Source: Nitrospirota bacterium
GTDB taxonomy: Bacteria; Nitrospirota; Thermodesulfovibrionia; Thermodesulfovibrionales; UBA6898
DNA length: 39,375 nucleotides
Assembly: GCA_021825365.1 (NCBI GenBank)
Contig: JAKAHR010000030.1
Span: 1 to 39,375, forward strand
Reading direction: 5' to 3'
Below, in pieces: positions 31,602 through 39,272 of the stretch (position 1 is its first letter; each line of letters begins with the position of its first letter). Both the position numbers and the translations under genes were made by a program. Under the pieces are notes generated by a model. The model was given only the letters and a program-made list of their open reading frames with translations, ran no database searches and was not told where the DNA came from.

Positions 31602-32114
31602 TTAATCCACCCTCACGATGACCGTCGATTTCATACCGGATCTGATGCGGCGGGCGGTGCCGAGATCATCGACAACGAGCCTTTCTATCGGCCCGGACAT
31701 CGCCCTGCACTTCACGTAACGGGCGACAGACTCTGCGTCCTTTGCCGTCAGGGCGGAGACGCGGAGTATGCCGCGAAGCTTGTTCAGGACCAGCAGCGCA
31801 AGTGCCTCGTCCTCAATGACAGGCGCGATGACGAGCACCGCCCGACCCGTACGGGCAACGCTCTCAAGGATGGGAACCAACTCGTGCGGCTTCCTGATCG
31901 CCTGTCCCGTGGCCAGGACGAATGCATCGTCGAGCTCTGCCGTCGACCGTTCAGGATCCGTGATGAAGTAGGGAGACAGATACCCCGCGTCGATCCTGAG
32001 CCCGTTGGTTGAGGCAGATGGCTCTTCGCAGCGCCGCGGCCAGGGCGCGCTTTTCACGAACCCAAGGGCCTCCTCATCAGGAAGAAGCAGTCCGCCCGGC
32101 GTTCTGCCGCTCAT
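31602..32114 (-). CDS. Chaperonin (GroEL) apical-domain-only protein
   Basis: The 170-aa product aligns with the substrate-binding apical domain of GroEL and lacks the ATP-binding equatorial and most of the intermediate domains. The match begins at GLRIDAGYLSPYFITDPE (GroEL DRGYLSPYF) and continues through ELVPILESVARTGRAVLVIAPVIEDEALALLVLNKLRGILRVSAL. It resumes at VVDDLGTARRI (GroEL LEDLGQAKRV), with a deletion of the GFGDRRKAML region. The N-terminal 35 residues are unrelated. The frame is intact, ends naturally and overlaps a small upstream ORF by four bases. Isolated apical domains can bind unfolded chains without ATP; a role here is unknown. Confidence 0.7.
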   Translation of the reverse strand: MSGRTPGGLLLPDEEALGFVKSAPWPRRCEEPSASTNGLRIDAGYLSPYFITDPERSTAELDDAFVLATGQAIRKPHELVPILESVARTGRAVLVIAPVIEDEALALLVLNKLRGILRVSALTAKDAESVARYVKCRAMSGPIERLVVDDLGTARRIRSGMKSTVIVRVD

Positions 32115-32230
32115 CGTGGAGGCATGACCCTCAGGCCTTGTCTGACCACGCGCGGCCTCATGAAATACACGGGGGGTGTGTGCCTGAGGAGTACAATAAG
32201 GTCGGTTTCGGTGCCCTTGTTATGGCTCAT
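32111..32230 (-). CDS. Small ORF linking hicA and the apical-domain gene (39 aa)
   Basis: An ATG overlaps the TAA of hicA (TAATGA arrangement), and the TGA overlaps the ATG of the apical-domain gene (ATGA). The product, MSHNKGTETDLIVLLRHTPP then an Arg/Val-rich tail, is not recognised. Coupling on both sides favours translation, but it could merely be a reading-frame bridge between two genes. Confidence 0.3.
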   Translation of the reverse strand: MSHNKGTETDLIVLLRHTPPVYFMRPRVVRQGLRVMPPR

Positions 32231-32415
32231 TAGATTTGTTCTATTCCCAGGTCTTTGCAGATCTTTCGGGCGAGATTGTTGTCTATTTCGGAATGTCTTG
32301 GAATTGACGACCGTTTGTTTTGGGCGGGGTTCCACCACCATGAATGGCGGCCGCCTTCTCTGACAAACGCACAGCCCTGTGACCGCAAATGCTTCAGCAG
32401 GTCACTTCGTTTCAT
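32230..32415 (-). CDS. hicA: HicA-type mRNA interferase toxin
   Basis: The 61-aa product matches HicA, a small double-stranded-RNA-binding-fold ribonuclease that cleaves mRNA. It has KRSDLLKHLRSQGC, the catalytic His in REGGRHSWWWNP and the C-terminal helix DNNLARKICKDLGI. Length is usual. The ATG overlaps the hicB stop by four bases. All key residues look intact, so a functional toxin is likely. Confidence 0.88.
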   Translation of the reverse strand: MKRSDLLKHLRSQGCAFVREGGRHSWWWNPAQNKRSSIPRHSEIDNNLARKICKDLGIEQI

Positions 32416-32624
32416 ACTGCGATTTTTTCTTCTGTATATCCCGGGCCGACTGCGGCGATGGCGTCCTGACGATTAAATTCGAGTGCTTCTATCAGAGTAA
32501 GGCGAAGTGTTTCAATTAAATCTTCACGTGTTTGTTCCTGGCAGTTTACACCGGGAATTTCCTCGATCCAACCGATCCACCATTCTCCCGCCTGCTTTAC
32601 TATTGCCGTAAATTCTGCATGCAT
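32412..32624 (-). CDS. hicB: HicB-type antitoxin (short)
   Basis: The 70-aa product has the partial RNase H-like HicB fold: FTAIVKQAGEWWIGWIEEIPGVNCQEQTREDLIETLRLTLIEALE. HicB neutralises HicA by direct binding. This short form has no C-terminal DNA-binding domain, so autoregulation would need another route. AGGCGGAGGCAAGGAC precedes the ATG. A 15-bp palindrome and a TATAAT box lie upstream. Confidence 0.88.
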   Translation of the reverse strand: MHAEFTAIVKQAGEWWIGWIEEIPGVNCQEQTREDLIETLRLTLIEALEFNRQDAIAAVGPGYTEEKIAV

Positions 32625-32646
32625 GTCCTTGCCTCCGCCTGATCAA

Positions 32647-32652
32647 ATTATA
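32647..32652 (-). promoter_or_regulatory. -10 box of the hicBA operon
   Basis: TATAAT on the minus strand, 23 bases from the hicB ATG. The -35 region at 17-18 bp spacing is poor and overlaps the palindrome at 32664-32678. Confidence 0.45.
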
Positions 32653-32663
32653 ACGCATCGCAG

Positions 32664-32678
32664 GATACTATTAGTATC
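32664..32678. promoter_or_regulatory. Palindromic operator candidate of hicBA
   Basis: GATACTATTAGTATC is a perfect dyad (7 bp arms, one central base) lying just upstream of the -10 box and over the -35 position, where a repressor would block transcription. Confidence 0.5.
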
Positions 32679-32853
32679 TATTATGCTCCTGACGCCAGGG
32701 GTCAGGCCCGCTATAAAGCAGCGCCCGCGCCCTCCTGCGGGCCATCCGCCTTGAATCCTTCATGGAATGTGACGGTTCCCTGCGGAAGATGTCCGTCACA
32801 AACCCCGGCTTCTCGCGGTTCGCCTTGTCACCGTCGTGTGCCGCGGATGTCAT
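32671..32853 (-). CDS. Small basic ORF coupled to the secreted-protein gene (60 aa)
   Basis: The ATG overlaps the TGA of the upstream gene (ATGA). The product is charged and basic, with RRMARRRARALLYS near the C-terminus. It is not recognised and shows no domain. It runs into the palindrome upstream of hicB, so it may be a chance frame. Confidence 0.25.
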   Translation of the reverse strand: MTSAAHDGDKANREKPGFVTDIFRREPSHSMKDSRRMARRRARALLYSGPDPWRQEHNRY

Positions 32854-33209
32854 TTCAGTCTCTTGATCTGCCTTGTCTTGAGGTCCACGAGGAACCGGCG
32901 TGCCCGTTTGTCCGTGATGAGGAGATGGTCTTTTCCTAATTTCATTGTGTCGATAAATACCCACTGAACGTCTTTTTCAAGTCCCGGCTGTATTGCATTC
33001 GTATATATTGTCAGTTCCCATATTTTTTTCTGAGTTTCCATGTCCCAGGCCTGAATATATTCCCGTGTGCCGTCGTCATTAGGCACGGTGTATCTGATAT
33101 TGTCATACAAGACAGATCCGACAATCGGCGCTCCGCCACGTTTGCACCATGCGGAAGAGGTAAGCGCCAGCAGGCACAGGAGGACACACATTGATATGGT
33201 GGTTTTCAT
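32850..33209 (-). CDS. Small secreted protein with PQQ/beta-propeller-like blade
   Basis: The start at ATG 33209 is supported by GGAG eight bases upstream. The 119-aa product has a clear signal peptide (TISMCVLLCLLALTSSAWC) and a beta-rich mature part with AWDMETQKKIWELTIY and FLVDLKTRQI, which look like the strand-turn units of PQQ-type propellers. It is much too short for a whole propeller. Function unknown; probably periplasmic. Confidence 0.6.
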   Translation of the reverse strand: MKTTISMCVLLCLLALTSSAWCKRGGAPIVGSVLYDNIRYTVPNDDGTREYIQAWDMETQKKIWELTIYTNAIQPGLEKDVQWVFIDTMKLGKDHLLITDKRARRFLVDLKTRQIKRLK

Positions 33210-33349
33210 AGTATATCTCCGGCAACGCCGGGCTTGGGGACGTTGTGGCCTGAGTGTCATTCCATCAAGCCTCCTCCATCTTTTAAATTGCCTTGCGTAT
33301 ACTTCACGTATTTACTCCCGCATGCCGAACGTGGAGAGATTCCCGATTG

Positions 33350-34531
33350 CTACAAAGGCGCCTGAGTCTTCGCTGTCCCCATTCTTTCTTCCAGCCAACG
33401 CTCATCTCCAAGGCGTAGAAGCGCCTGAACAGCTGCGGCCCTTACTTCGGCTTCCGGACCGTCCATCAGACAGCGCAACTCTCCGACCACTCCCCGACCC
33501 ACCGCTGCCAACGCATCCGCGGAGGCTGCACGGACCCTCGGGTCTGCGTCCTTCAGGGCGGCCAGAAGAACAGGGGCCGCCTCTTCTCTTTTTTCCTCAG
33601 CCAGGAGGCGGACAAGCTCCACACGTACGTTGCCGTCAGGCTCCTTTTCCAGGGCTTGCCGCCAGGCCTCCGGCATCGCACCGGCCCTGAGGGCCGCAAG
33701 ACGCAGGGCAGGGTCTTCGCTCTTGAGAAAGCGCGAGGCCGGCTGCCTGAAAAGGGCCTTTGCCTCTTTCATGCGGGAGATGCCCTGCAGGGAAGCCACC
33801 CTCAGGGCATCGGGACCTTCTTCGAGCGCGCTGATAAGGAGCTCGACGGCATAGGCAGGATGCAGGCGAACGCCCCATTCCAGCAGCCATGCCTTTAGGT
33901 CCGTCGAAAGATCGGCCCATCTGCCCCGCATGTGCAGAAAGGCATTCTCCCCCTGAGCCTCGAGCAACTCCCTCGCACGCCCCCTCTGCGGTCCTTCAAG
34001 CTCCTTCAGCCAGTGGCGCCGGGTGGCTTCATCGATAGACGGGGGCGGTGGCGCGTCCGGCACATAGACGGCAACCCTTATTGCCTCGCGGGCAGAGGGC
34101 GTCTTCCAGCCGGCCATCGCCCTGGCGGCCACCCCTGCCCGAAAGGCGGAGCGCTCTTGCATAAGAAGGCCGGGCAGAATATCCTTTGTATTTTCCTCGG
34201 GCTCCAAAGACAGATATGTCCCCGCCAGTCTTATTGCCTCGGGGTCGCCGGATACGGCAATCTGTCGTTTGAAGACATTCAGTGCCCTGGGGTCCCTGAA
34301 CTTCGACAGTGCGGCAAGCAGGTCTGCCTTCAGGTCCGAGTCCGGGATTTCATATGCCTGCCGCGAGAGCTCGCCAACGAGATCTCTGCCCCCATGGCAA
34401 CCGTAGGAGAGGGCCTTTTCGGGCGCGGCTGCTATGGCCCTGAGCAGAGGGATACGTATACCCGGGTCGGAGGAGTTGAGGGCTTCGAACAGGTCCTCAG
34501 CGGTTCTTATGTGGAGGCTTCTCTTGCTCAC
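33350..34531 (-). CDS. HEAT-repeat protein
   Basis: The 393-aa soluble protein consists of repeated helical pairs. The last third has clear HEAT units (GNVRVELVRLLAEEKREEAAPVLLAALKDADPRVRAASADALAAVG, PEAEVRAAAVQALLRLGD). Earlier segments are more diverged (GIRIPLLRAIAAAP, LKADLLAALSKFRDPRAL). HEAT arrays bind proteins; no enzyme motif is present. The GTG start overlaps the upstream gene by four bases (GTGA), placing it third in an operon after the Tat lipoprotein and the 370-aa unknown protein. Confidence 0.8.
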   Translation of the reverse strand: MSKRSLHIRTAEDLFEALNSSDPGIRIPLLRAIAAAPEKALSYGCHGGRDLVGELSRQAYEIPDSDLKADLLAALSKFRDPRALNVFKRQIAVSGDPEAIRLAGTYLSLEPEENTKDILPGLLMQERSAFRAGVAARAMAGWKTPSAREAIRVAVYVPDAPPPPSIDEATRRHWLKELEGPQRGRARELLEAQGENAFLHMRGRWADLSTDLKAWLLEWGVRLHPAYAVELLISALEEGPDALRVASLQGISRMKEAKALFRQPASRFLKSEDPALRLAALRAGAMPEAWRQALEKEPDGNVRVELVRLLAEEKREEAAPVLLAALKDADPRVRAASADALAAVGRGVVGELRCLMDGPEAEVRAAAVQALLRLGDERWLEERMGTAKTQAPL

Positions 34532-35640
34532 GCCATCGGGACGGCGGGTTCGAAGATGACCTCCGCGTAGTAGGCATGATCTCCGCCTTCCGCCATGTCA
34601 AGCGAAGGCACCAGGGGGTTGCCCACCGTATTATCGAGCGGGTTCTTCCATGTGCCCAGTTGGACGGAAAGTCCCAACCATTGCCCGACCGGCAATGATA
34701 CCTGTCCGCCGAGGAAAAAGACCTTCTCTATGCCGAGGCCCCACGAGATGCCGAGCGAGAAGGTCAAAGAGGGGGTATGTTTGAAAAATATCCTGAGTTT
34801 TTTCGGGCTAACGGGGACCTGACCCGATGGAGCGGCTGCCACGATCTTCCCGGTGTCCCTGCTGTACGTGACACCCGAAAATTTGGCGCCGTCTATCTCC
34901 ACGGATTCCACCTCGACCGATACAGGCATCTGGATGCCCACCAGAGGGCCGAGGATCAAACGGCACGGAAAGCCCAGCGGCTTGAGAAAATTATCGATCG
35001 TCTTATAGAGAGACGACAGCGCAGCGATGCACGGGACCAGATCCACGATGATGTTGAACGTCGGAGTCGCCTTATACTTTCCCCCGTTGGCGCCGAACGC
35101 GTCCCGGTTCGCATCGAACATGGAATAGCCTGTCGCCCTGGTGAGCGATGGGGTGAATTGGTCCACCTTCTTGAGGAAATTGGCCAGGGGCGAGTCTTTC
35201 CAGAAGTATTCGGTAATAATTCTGATGACATCCAGCGTAACTGAGGGCAGGGGTACACCCACGCCGAATACCGACATGTTTATGGTTAAAGTTACGCCGA
35301 AGCCGAAGAAGAAACCGGCGGCTATCTCGTCCGCCTCGACAGACAGCATCAAGCCGTTGTTGTCAGCGGTGCCGTGAAAAGTACTCTTTATCGCATAGTT
35401 GGGCCCGCATACGCCTATCTCTATCCTGGCGGAAGACTTGAATACGAAGTCATTGTCTCCCCCGCCCCACCATAGCTGCGACCGTGTGTCCCACAGCTCC
35501 CATTCGGGCTGCATCCCCGTGGGATATGCCCTGTGCGTCTGGCCGGAAGGGTCTCCGGGGCCGGGGAAAAAGCCGAAACCGCTGCAGATATCAAGGGGGT
35601 CTGAAGTGCCTATCTTCGTGATCGGTATGTTCTCACTCAT
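34528..35640 (-). CDS. Uncharacterised 370-aa protein of the Tat/HEAT operon
   Basis: Not recognised. The start at ATG 35640 has AAGGAGG seven bases upstream. There is no signal peptide. The sequence is Gly/Phe/aromatic-rich and beta-like, with alternating hydrophobic stretches: AAGFFFGFGVTLTINMSVFGVGVPLP, LIIGPLVG-type segments, LTFSLGISWGLGIEKVFFLGGQVSLPVGQWLGLSVQLG. These could be amphipathic strands of a pore or a shell-like protein, but that is speculation. It lies 11 bp after the Tat lipoprotein gene and overlaps the HEAT gene, so the three are one unit. Confidence 0.6.
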   Translation of the reverse strand: MSENIPITKIGTSDPLDICSGFGFFPGPGDPSGQTHRAYPTGMQPEWELWDTRSQLWWGGGDNDFVFKSSARIEIGVCGPNYAIKSTFHGTADNNGLMLSVEADEIAAGFFFGFGVTLTINMSVFGVGVPLPSVTLDVIRIITEYFWKDSPLANFLKKVDQFTPSLTRATGYSMFDANRDAFGANGGKYKATPTFNIIVDLVPCIAALSSLYKTIDNFLKPLGFPCRLILGPLVGIQMPVSVEVESVEIDGAKFSGVTYSRDTGKIVAAAPSGQVPVSPKKLRIFFKHTPSLTFSLGISWGLGIEKVFFLGGQVSLPVGQWLGLSVQLGTWKNPLDNTVGNPLVPSLDMAEGGDHAYYAEVIFEPAVPMA

Positions 35641-35651
35641 CACTAACCTCC

Positions 35652-36995
35652 TTACACGGGTATGCCGACGACTATCGAACTGCTGCCGTCCTCGAAGTCG
35701 GCGGCCAGGACTATGCGGCCCCTGCTGTCGACCTGCTCTGTCATGAGACCGAACCATATGCGCGATATCTTTCTCCCTTCGATCATGTCGCCGGTCGAAA
35801 GTATCGTCCTGTATTCCCTGCCGTTGAACGCCACGAGCTCAGAGCCTACGCCCGGCGCCAGGTCGTTATAGGTCTGGTAATAGAGGATCTGGTCCTCGCC
35901 TATGACGGGGCCGCCAAGGCCGGTAATGACGTTGCCGAGGGGGCTTACCCCCCTTGTGGAGGCGATTTGCTCACCATCGGATATGAGCACCAGATCGTTT
36001 TGGCCTATCTGGTGCACGCTGGCTATCCTTCCGCCGGCGCCTGTCCTTGGGCCGTAGTTCATTTCCCCGTATGAAAAGCCCGGACGTGCCGCGGCTGACG
36101 TTGCTGCCCTGATCGAAGGCGACGAAGCCTTGAGCGTTCTGGAAAGAGGCTCCCGGACGTTACCGCTGATGAGCATCGTGCCCTGTGGGGCGCCCCCGTT
36201 TGCCATCGCAGCCACGTTGTCGGAGCCGTGACCGAAAGCCTGTAGGACGAAATTCCCGTTGTCGTGCATATCAAGAAGTCCGAGTCCGCTTACGATGCCG
36301 GCTGCCTCGGGTATGTCTTCTCCGGTGGAGAGCAACAGATCGCCCTTTGCGCCCAGCTCTCCGCCGGGCAGATGAAACAGTCCCTGTCCGACGACACCCT
36401 TCGTCTTGTACGCGTAATGCGATACAAACAGAAGGTTGTCTCCGTCGTGTATGTCCACGTCGAGGAACAGGCTTCCAAAGGAAGCCTCCAGTTCCGGGGT
36501 AGAATCGTTCGACCTGACAGCGGGCTGCAGGACCTGTCCCTGCCTTTCAAGGTAAATGCCGGAAAAGTTATCGCTGGTTGCCAGGATCGCGGCAAATGTC
36601 CCGGCATCGTTGATGTCCGCATTGTGGATATTGACCACGCCCAGCGAATTTGGCAGTATATCGCCGACCCGCACCATTTTGCGGGAGGAAGAGATTTTCG
36701 GCTTGCTGCCGGAGAAGTCCATCAACAGCCGGTAATACCCCAGTGCATCCGCCGAATCCACCGCATTGAATACTATCTCCCCCTGCTCATTTATCATGAC
36801 CGCCTTGCGGAAGAAATCGGCCGCACCGCCTCCCGGCAGCGCGTCTCCGGAATTCACGAGCCGGGAAAAGCTGTAGGCATTCGGTATCGGTACGGCAGGG
36901 GTTCCCGCATTACCTCCGGAGCCCCCGCACGAGGTCAAGACCACAGAACCCGCCGTTATTCCAAAGAGTTTCAGAAAATCCCTTCGTTTGATCAT
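35652..36995 (-). CDS. Tat-exported lipoprotein with repeated beta units
   Basis: The start at ATG 36995 gives a twin-arginine signal (MIKRRDFLKLFG) directly followed by a lipobox (VVLTSC, Cys 23), so the product should be folded before export and lipid-anchored. The remaining 420 residues show repeats of the form INEQGEIVFNAVDS, INDAGTFAAILATSD, MHDNGNFVLQAFG and VDSRGRIVLAADFED, like the tandem N-x-x-G-x-x-A/V-F units of propeller-like proteins with unknown ligands. No catalytic motif is seen. It is the first gene of a three-gene operon. Confidence 0.7.
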   Translation of the reverse strand: MIKRRDFLKLFGITAGSVVLTSCGGSGGNAGTPAVPIPNAYSFSRLVNSGDALPGGGAADFFRKAVMINEQGEIVFNAVDSADALGYYRLLMDFSGSKPKISSSRKMVRVGDILPNSLGVVNIHNADINDAGTFAAILATSDNFSGIYLERQGQVLQPAVRSNDSTPELEASFGSLFLDVDIHDGDNLLFVSHYAYKTKGVVGQGLFHLPGGELGAKGDLLLSTGEDIPEAAGIVSGLGLLDMHDNGNFVLQAFGHGSDNVAAMANGGAPQGTMLISGNVREPLSRTLKASSPSIRAATSAAARPGFSYGEMNYGPRTGAGGRIASVHQIGQNDLVLISDGEQIASTRGVSPLGNVITGLGGPVIGEDQILYYQTYNDLAPGVGSELVAFNGREYRTILSTGDMIEGRKISRIWFGLMTEQVDSRGRIVLAADFEDGSSSIVVGIPV

Positions 36996-37331
36996 CGGTC
37001 CATTCCTCTCTTTCCGCCTCGCATGTATCACCGAGCCGGGAAGGCTGATCTATTGTGTCAGTCAGGCAAGAAATACAGCTTGATTGTACGATAGCAGGTC
37101 AGGCAATTCAAGAGAATTCAACCGGGAACGGGCGGCTCATGGGGTAGACCCGACCGGCTATTTCCCCATGTTCGGAGGAACGATAATATCGGGCATCGTG
37201 ATAGTCCCTTGGTGAAGTCTCAGCACCGTTCTGCTCCCGTTTGTCACTCTGATCGTCCTGGTTTGTTCCCCGGAGTAAGTGTTATCGGTCGTCAGGCGAC
37301 AAGAAACGGTAACGCCGCTATGTGTTAAGTG
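36996..37331. other. Intergenic region with possible gene remnant
   Basis: About 336 bases. On the minus strand a 57-codon frame (37161-37331) continues in phase after the TAG of the next upstream gene and reads SGVTVSCRLTTDNTYSGEQ, RTIRVTNGSRTVLRLHQG and MPDIIVPPNMGK before a stop. It has no start codon and looks like the end of a secreted beta protein. Otherwise nothing is seen beyond a likely promoter zone for the Tat lipoprotein gene. Confidence 0.35.
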
Positions 37332-37943
37332 CTATTCTCTTGGTATCAGATGCCATCTTGATACTACCTGGTTAAATAATTCATGATCTTTTTTGTACCT
37401 CTTAGCCGTTGTTTGTAGAGTAATGTCATAGACTGGAGACTTATCCGGAGTGACGGCTATGATGGCCTCTTCAATAAAAAGTTCCGACAAGCCGGAGCAC
37501 ATGTAGCTGACAATATAATAAGTTCCGTTAAGTCTTCCCAGGTTGGCTTTGCGAAGTTGATATGATCTGATTTCTGTTGCATATTGCCGAATTATATTCA
37601 GTCTGAAGATACTATAGCCTATTGATGTCATCGGGGCATCGCCGGTTTCTTCCTCCAGAGAGTTCGCTTGCCCGTTAACATATATTTCCGCCTTTGGCGA
37701 AAGCACAATATTAATGCCATGCTGATTAGCGCCGGGGTCGGAAAATGACGCGCCCTTATATCCCTTGGGTATTTGAATAGCATAGCCCCACCAACCATTT
37801 TGATAGGTACCTTGATATGTAAAGACTGGTGCAGTTCCATAATGCATATCGGAACCACATATGGCCCCTACCGGAGAAACTACGGCTGCCAGCCACAGTA
37901 CGATACTGATAAATTTATATTTTGTCGTCATTATTTCTTGCAC
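37332..37943 (-). CDS. Secreted hypothetical protein (about 200 aa)
   Basis: The frame begins with GTG (37943) or more likely the ATG four codons on. A signal peptide (KFISIVLWLAAVVSPVGA) is followed by a mixed alpha/beta mature part with three Cys, GWWGYAIQIPKGYKGASFSDPG and VVSRWHLIP near the end. This resembles small periplasmic proteins of unknown role. It is AT-richer than the core genes, in a region with a second hicBA module, which suggests recent acquisition. The start region carries a 20-bp sequence repeated 618 bp away. Confidence 0.6.
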   Translation of the reverse strand: MQEIMTTKYKFISIVLWLAAVVSPVGAICGSDMHYGTAPVFTYQGTYQNGWWGYAIQIPKGYKGASFSDPGANQHGINIVLSPKAEIYVNGQANSLEEETGDAPMTSIGYSIFRLNIIRQYATEIRSYQLRKANLGRLNGTYYIVSYMCSGLSELFIEEAIIAVTPDKSPVYDITLQTTAKRYKKDHELFNQVVSRWHLIPRE

Positions 37944-37947
37944 GTAA
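37928..37947. repeat. 20-bp direct repeat, copy 1
   Basis: TCATTATTTCTTGCACGTAA, identical to 38546-38565. It covers the start of the secreted-protein gene (minus strand GTGCAAGAAATAATG). Confidence 0.8.
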
Positions 37948-38033
37948 GCGAATAATCACTGGCAGCGGCAACCACAATCGAATTTGCCGCCTCCGCTGAT
38001 CGTTGTCAAGTGAATTTGATTTGTCTGTGCGTG

Positions 38034-38258
38034 TTATTGCGATTCAAATGCTGATCGGGGAATTCCCGACTGTCTGATTATGGACTGCAGGGTACCGATT
38101 TTGATTTCGTTATGGTCAGGCACAGGGACAGTGATTGTGCTGGTTGACAGTCTTTTCTGCATAATGATGTGGCTGCCTCTCCTTCTTACCTCGGCAAAGC
38201 CGTGACGCGCGAGAATGTCGCATATTTCCTTTCCGGGAAGGATGCGAAGTCTACCCAA
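38034..38258 (-). CDS. hicA: HicA-type mRNA interferase toxin (second module)
   Basis: The 74-aa product belongs to the HicA/YcfA family: LPGKEICDILARHGFAEVRRRGSHIIMQKR carries the catalytic His in GSH, followed by ITVPVPDHNEIKIGTLQSIIRQSGI. The start is a TTG with GAGGTAGCTG upstream, overlapping the hicB end by 8 bp. It differs clearly from the first HicA in sequence, so the two modules are separate acquisitions. Confidence 0.88.
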   Translation of the reverse strand: MGRLRILPGKEICDILARHGFAEVRRRGSHIIMQKRLSTSTITVPVPDHNEIKIGTLQSIIRQSGIPRSAFESQ

Positions 38259-38472
38259 CAGCTACCTCAACCTGAGTCACAAATATATCTCCGTGAAGCC
38301 GCCGTTTTATCTCCTCGGGAGAGGCGGTCTCAAAAAAAAGCTCCAGAGCCTCTTTGAGGTTGTCACGTGCCTGTTCGATGGTGTCGCCCTGACTTGCAAT
38401 ATCAAGCTCTGGACAAAGAGAAACGTACCCATCATTCTCTTTTTCAATGATTGCCGTTAATTTTTGTGTCAT
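38251..38472 (-). CDS. hicB: HicB-type antitoxin (second module)
   Basis: The 73-aa product has the HicB fold: TAIIEKENDGYVSLCPELDIASQGDTIEQARDNLKEALELFFE. It is the antitoxin to the adjacent HicA. An excellent AAAAGGAGG precedes the ATG, and a TATAAT lies about 20 bases further upstream. No C-terminal DNA-binding domain is present. Confidence 0.9.
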   Translation of the reverse strand: MTQKLTAIIEKENDGYVSLCPELDIASQGDTIEQARDNLKEALELFFETASPEEIKRRLHGDIFVTQVEVAVG

Positions 38473-38491
38473 GTCGCCTCCTTTTGCTCTA

Positions 38492-38497
38492 TTATAC
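38492..38497 (-). promoter_or_regulatory. -10 box of the second hicBA operon
   Basis: TATAAT on the minus strand, about 20 bases upstream of the hicB ATG. No convincing -35 match at 16-18 bp. Confidence 0.4.
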
Positions 38498-38545
38498 CTT
38501 TAGAACATAACATTCAGCGTGTCTTATTATTGCCTCTAATATTTA

Positions 38546-38565
38546 TCATTATTTCTTGCACGTAA
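38546..38565. repeat. 20-bp direct repeat, copy 2
   Basis: TCATTATTTCTTGCACGTAA, identical to 37928-37947. After the repeat the minus-strand frame reads MQEIMINIRG and stops after 15 codons, so this copy lacks the rest of the secreted-protein gene. Confidence 0.8.
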
Positions 38566-38683
38566 CGAGTCTGCAGAAAAAGTCCTTTTTTGAATCCCTA
38601 CTCTCTTCTTTTGCATCCTCCTGCCTGAGGCTGTCGGCTAAACGCCTTGTCAGACGCCACTTCTTAAGTTCTCAACGGTTACG

Positions 38684-39148
38684 TCACATGGGATTCTCTC
38701 GGGAAGTCTGCTGCCCGAGCTGTTGGGCGAGCCCGATGAGAATCCCTTCGGGACCCCGGATGTAGCAGAGCCGATACATGTTTTCATACCGGACCACTTC
38801 GCCGACGAGCTTCGCGCCGCGTCTGCCGAGCCGGACGAGCGTATCGTCGATGTCCTCCACGGTGAACATGACGCGCAGGTAACCGAGAGCGTTCACTGGG
38901 GCGCTGCGGTGGTCGGCGACCACGGGCGGCGCGAGGAAGCGGGACAGCTCGAGACGGCTGTGACCGTCCGGCGTACGCATCATGGCAATCTCGACGCGCA
39001 TGCCGCGCAATCCGGTGACGCCATCTGCCCAGTCTCCTTCAACTGTGGCACGACCCTCGAGATCGAGACCAAGTTCGGTGAAGAACTCAATGGCGGCATC
39101 GATGTCCGCCACCACGATGCCGACGTTGTCCATACGCATGACTGTCAT
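38684..39148 (-). CDS. VOC family (glyoxalase/bleomycin-resistance fold) protein
   Basis: The ATG at 39148 is chosen because AAGGGAGACATC precedes it. The roughly 154-aa product has two beta-alpha-beta-beta-beta units: MDNVGIVVADIDAAIEFFTELGLDLEGR and GYLRVMFTVEDIDDTLVRLGRRGAKLVGEVVRYENMYRLCYIRGPEGILIGLAQ. The His/Glu positions expected of a metal-binding VOC enzyme are only partly evident (LELSRF, PEGIL). The substrate cannot be assigned. Confidence 0.8.
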   Translation of the reverse strand: MTVMRMDNVGIVVADIDAAIEFFTELGLDLEGRATVEGDWADGVTGLRGMRVEIAMMRTPDGHSRLELSRFLAPPVVADHRSAPVNALGYLRVMFTVEDIDDTLVRLGRRGAKLVGEVVRYENMYRLCYIRGPEGILIGLAQQLGQQTSRENPM

Positions 39149-39272
39149 GATGTCTCCCTTGGATTTTTTGTCGTGATTCATTGTATCAAATATAGATGCT
39201 CTCCATGCTGAACATTGTCATGCGGCACTCGTTCGAGCACCCGGGATTATTCATGAATATCTTTGCAGGATA

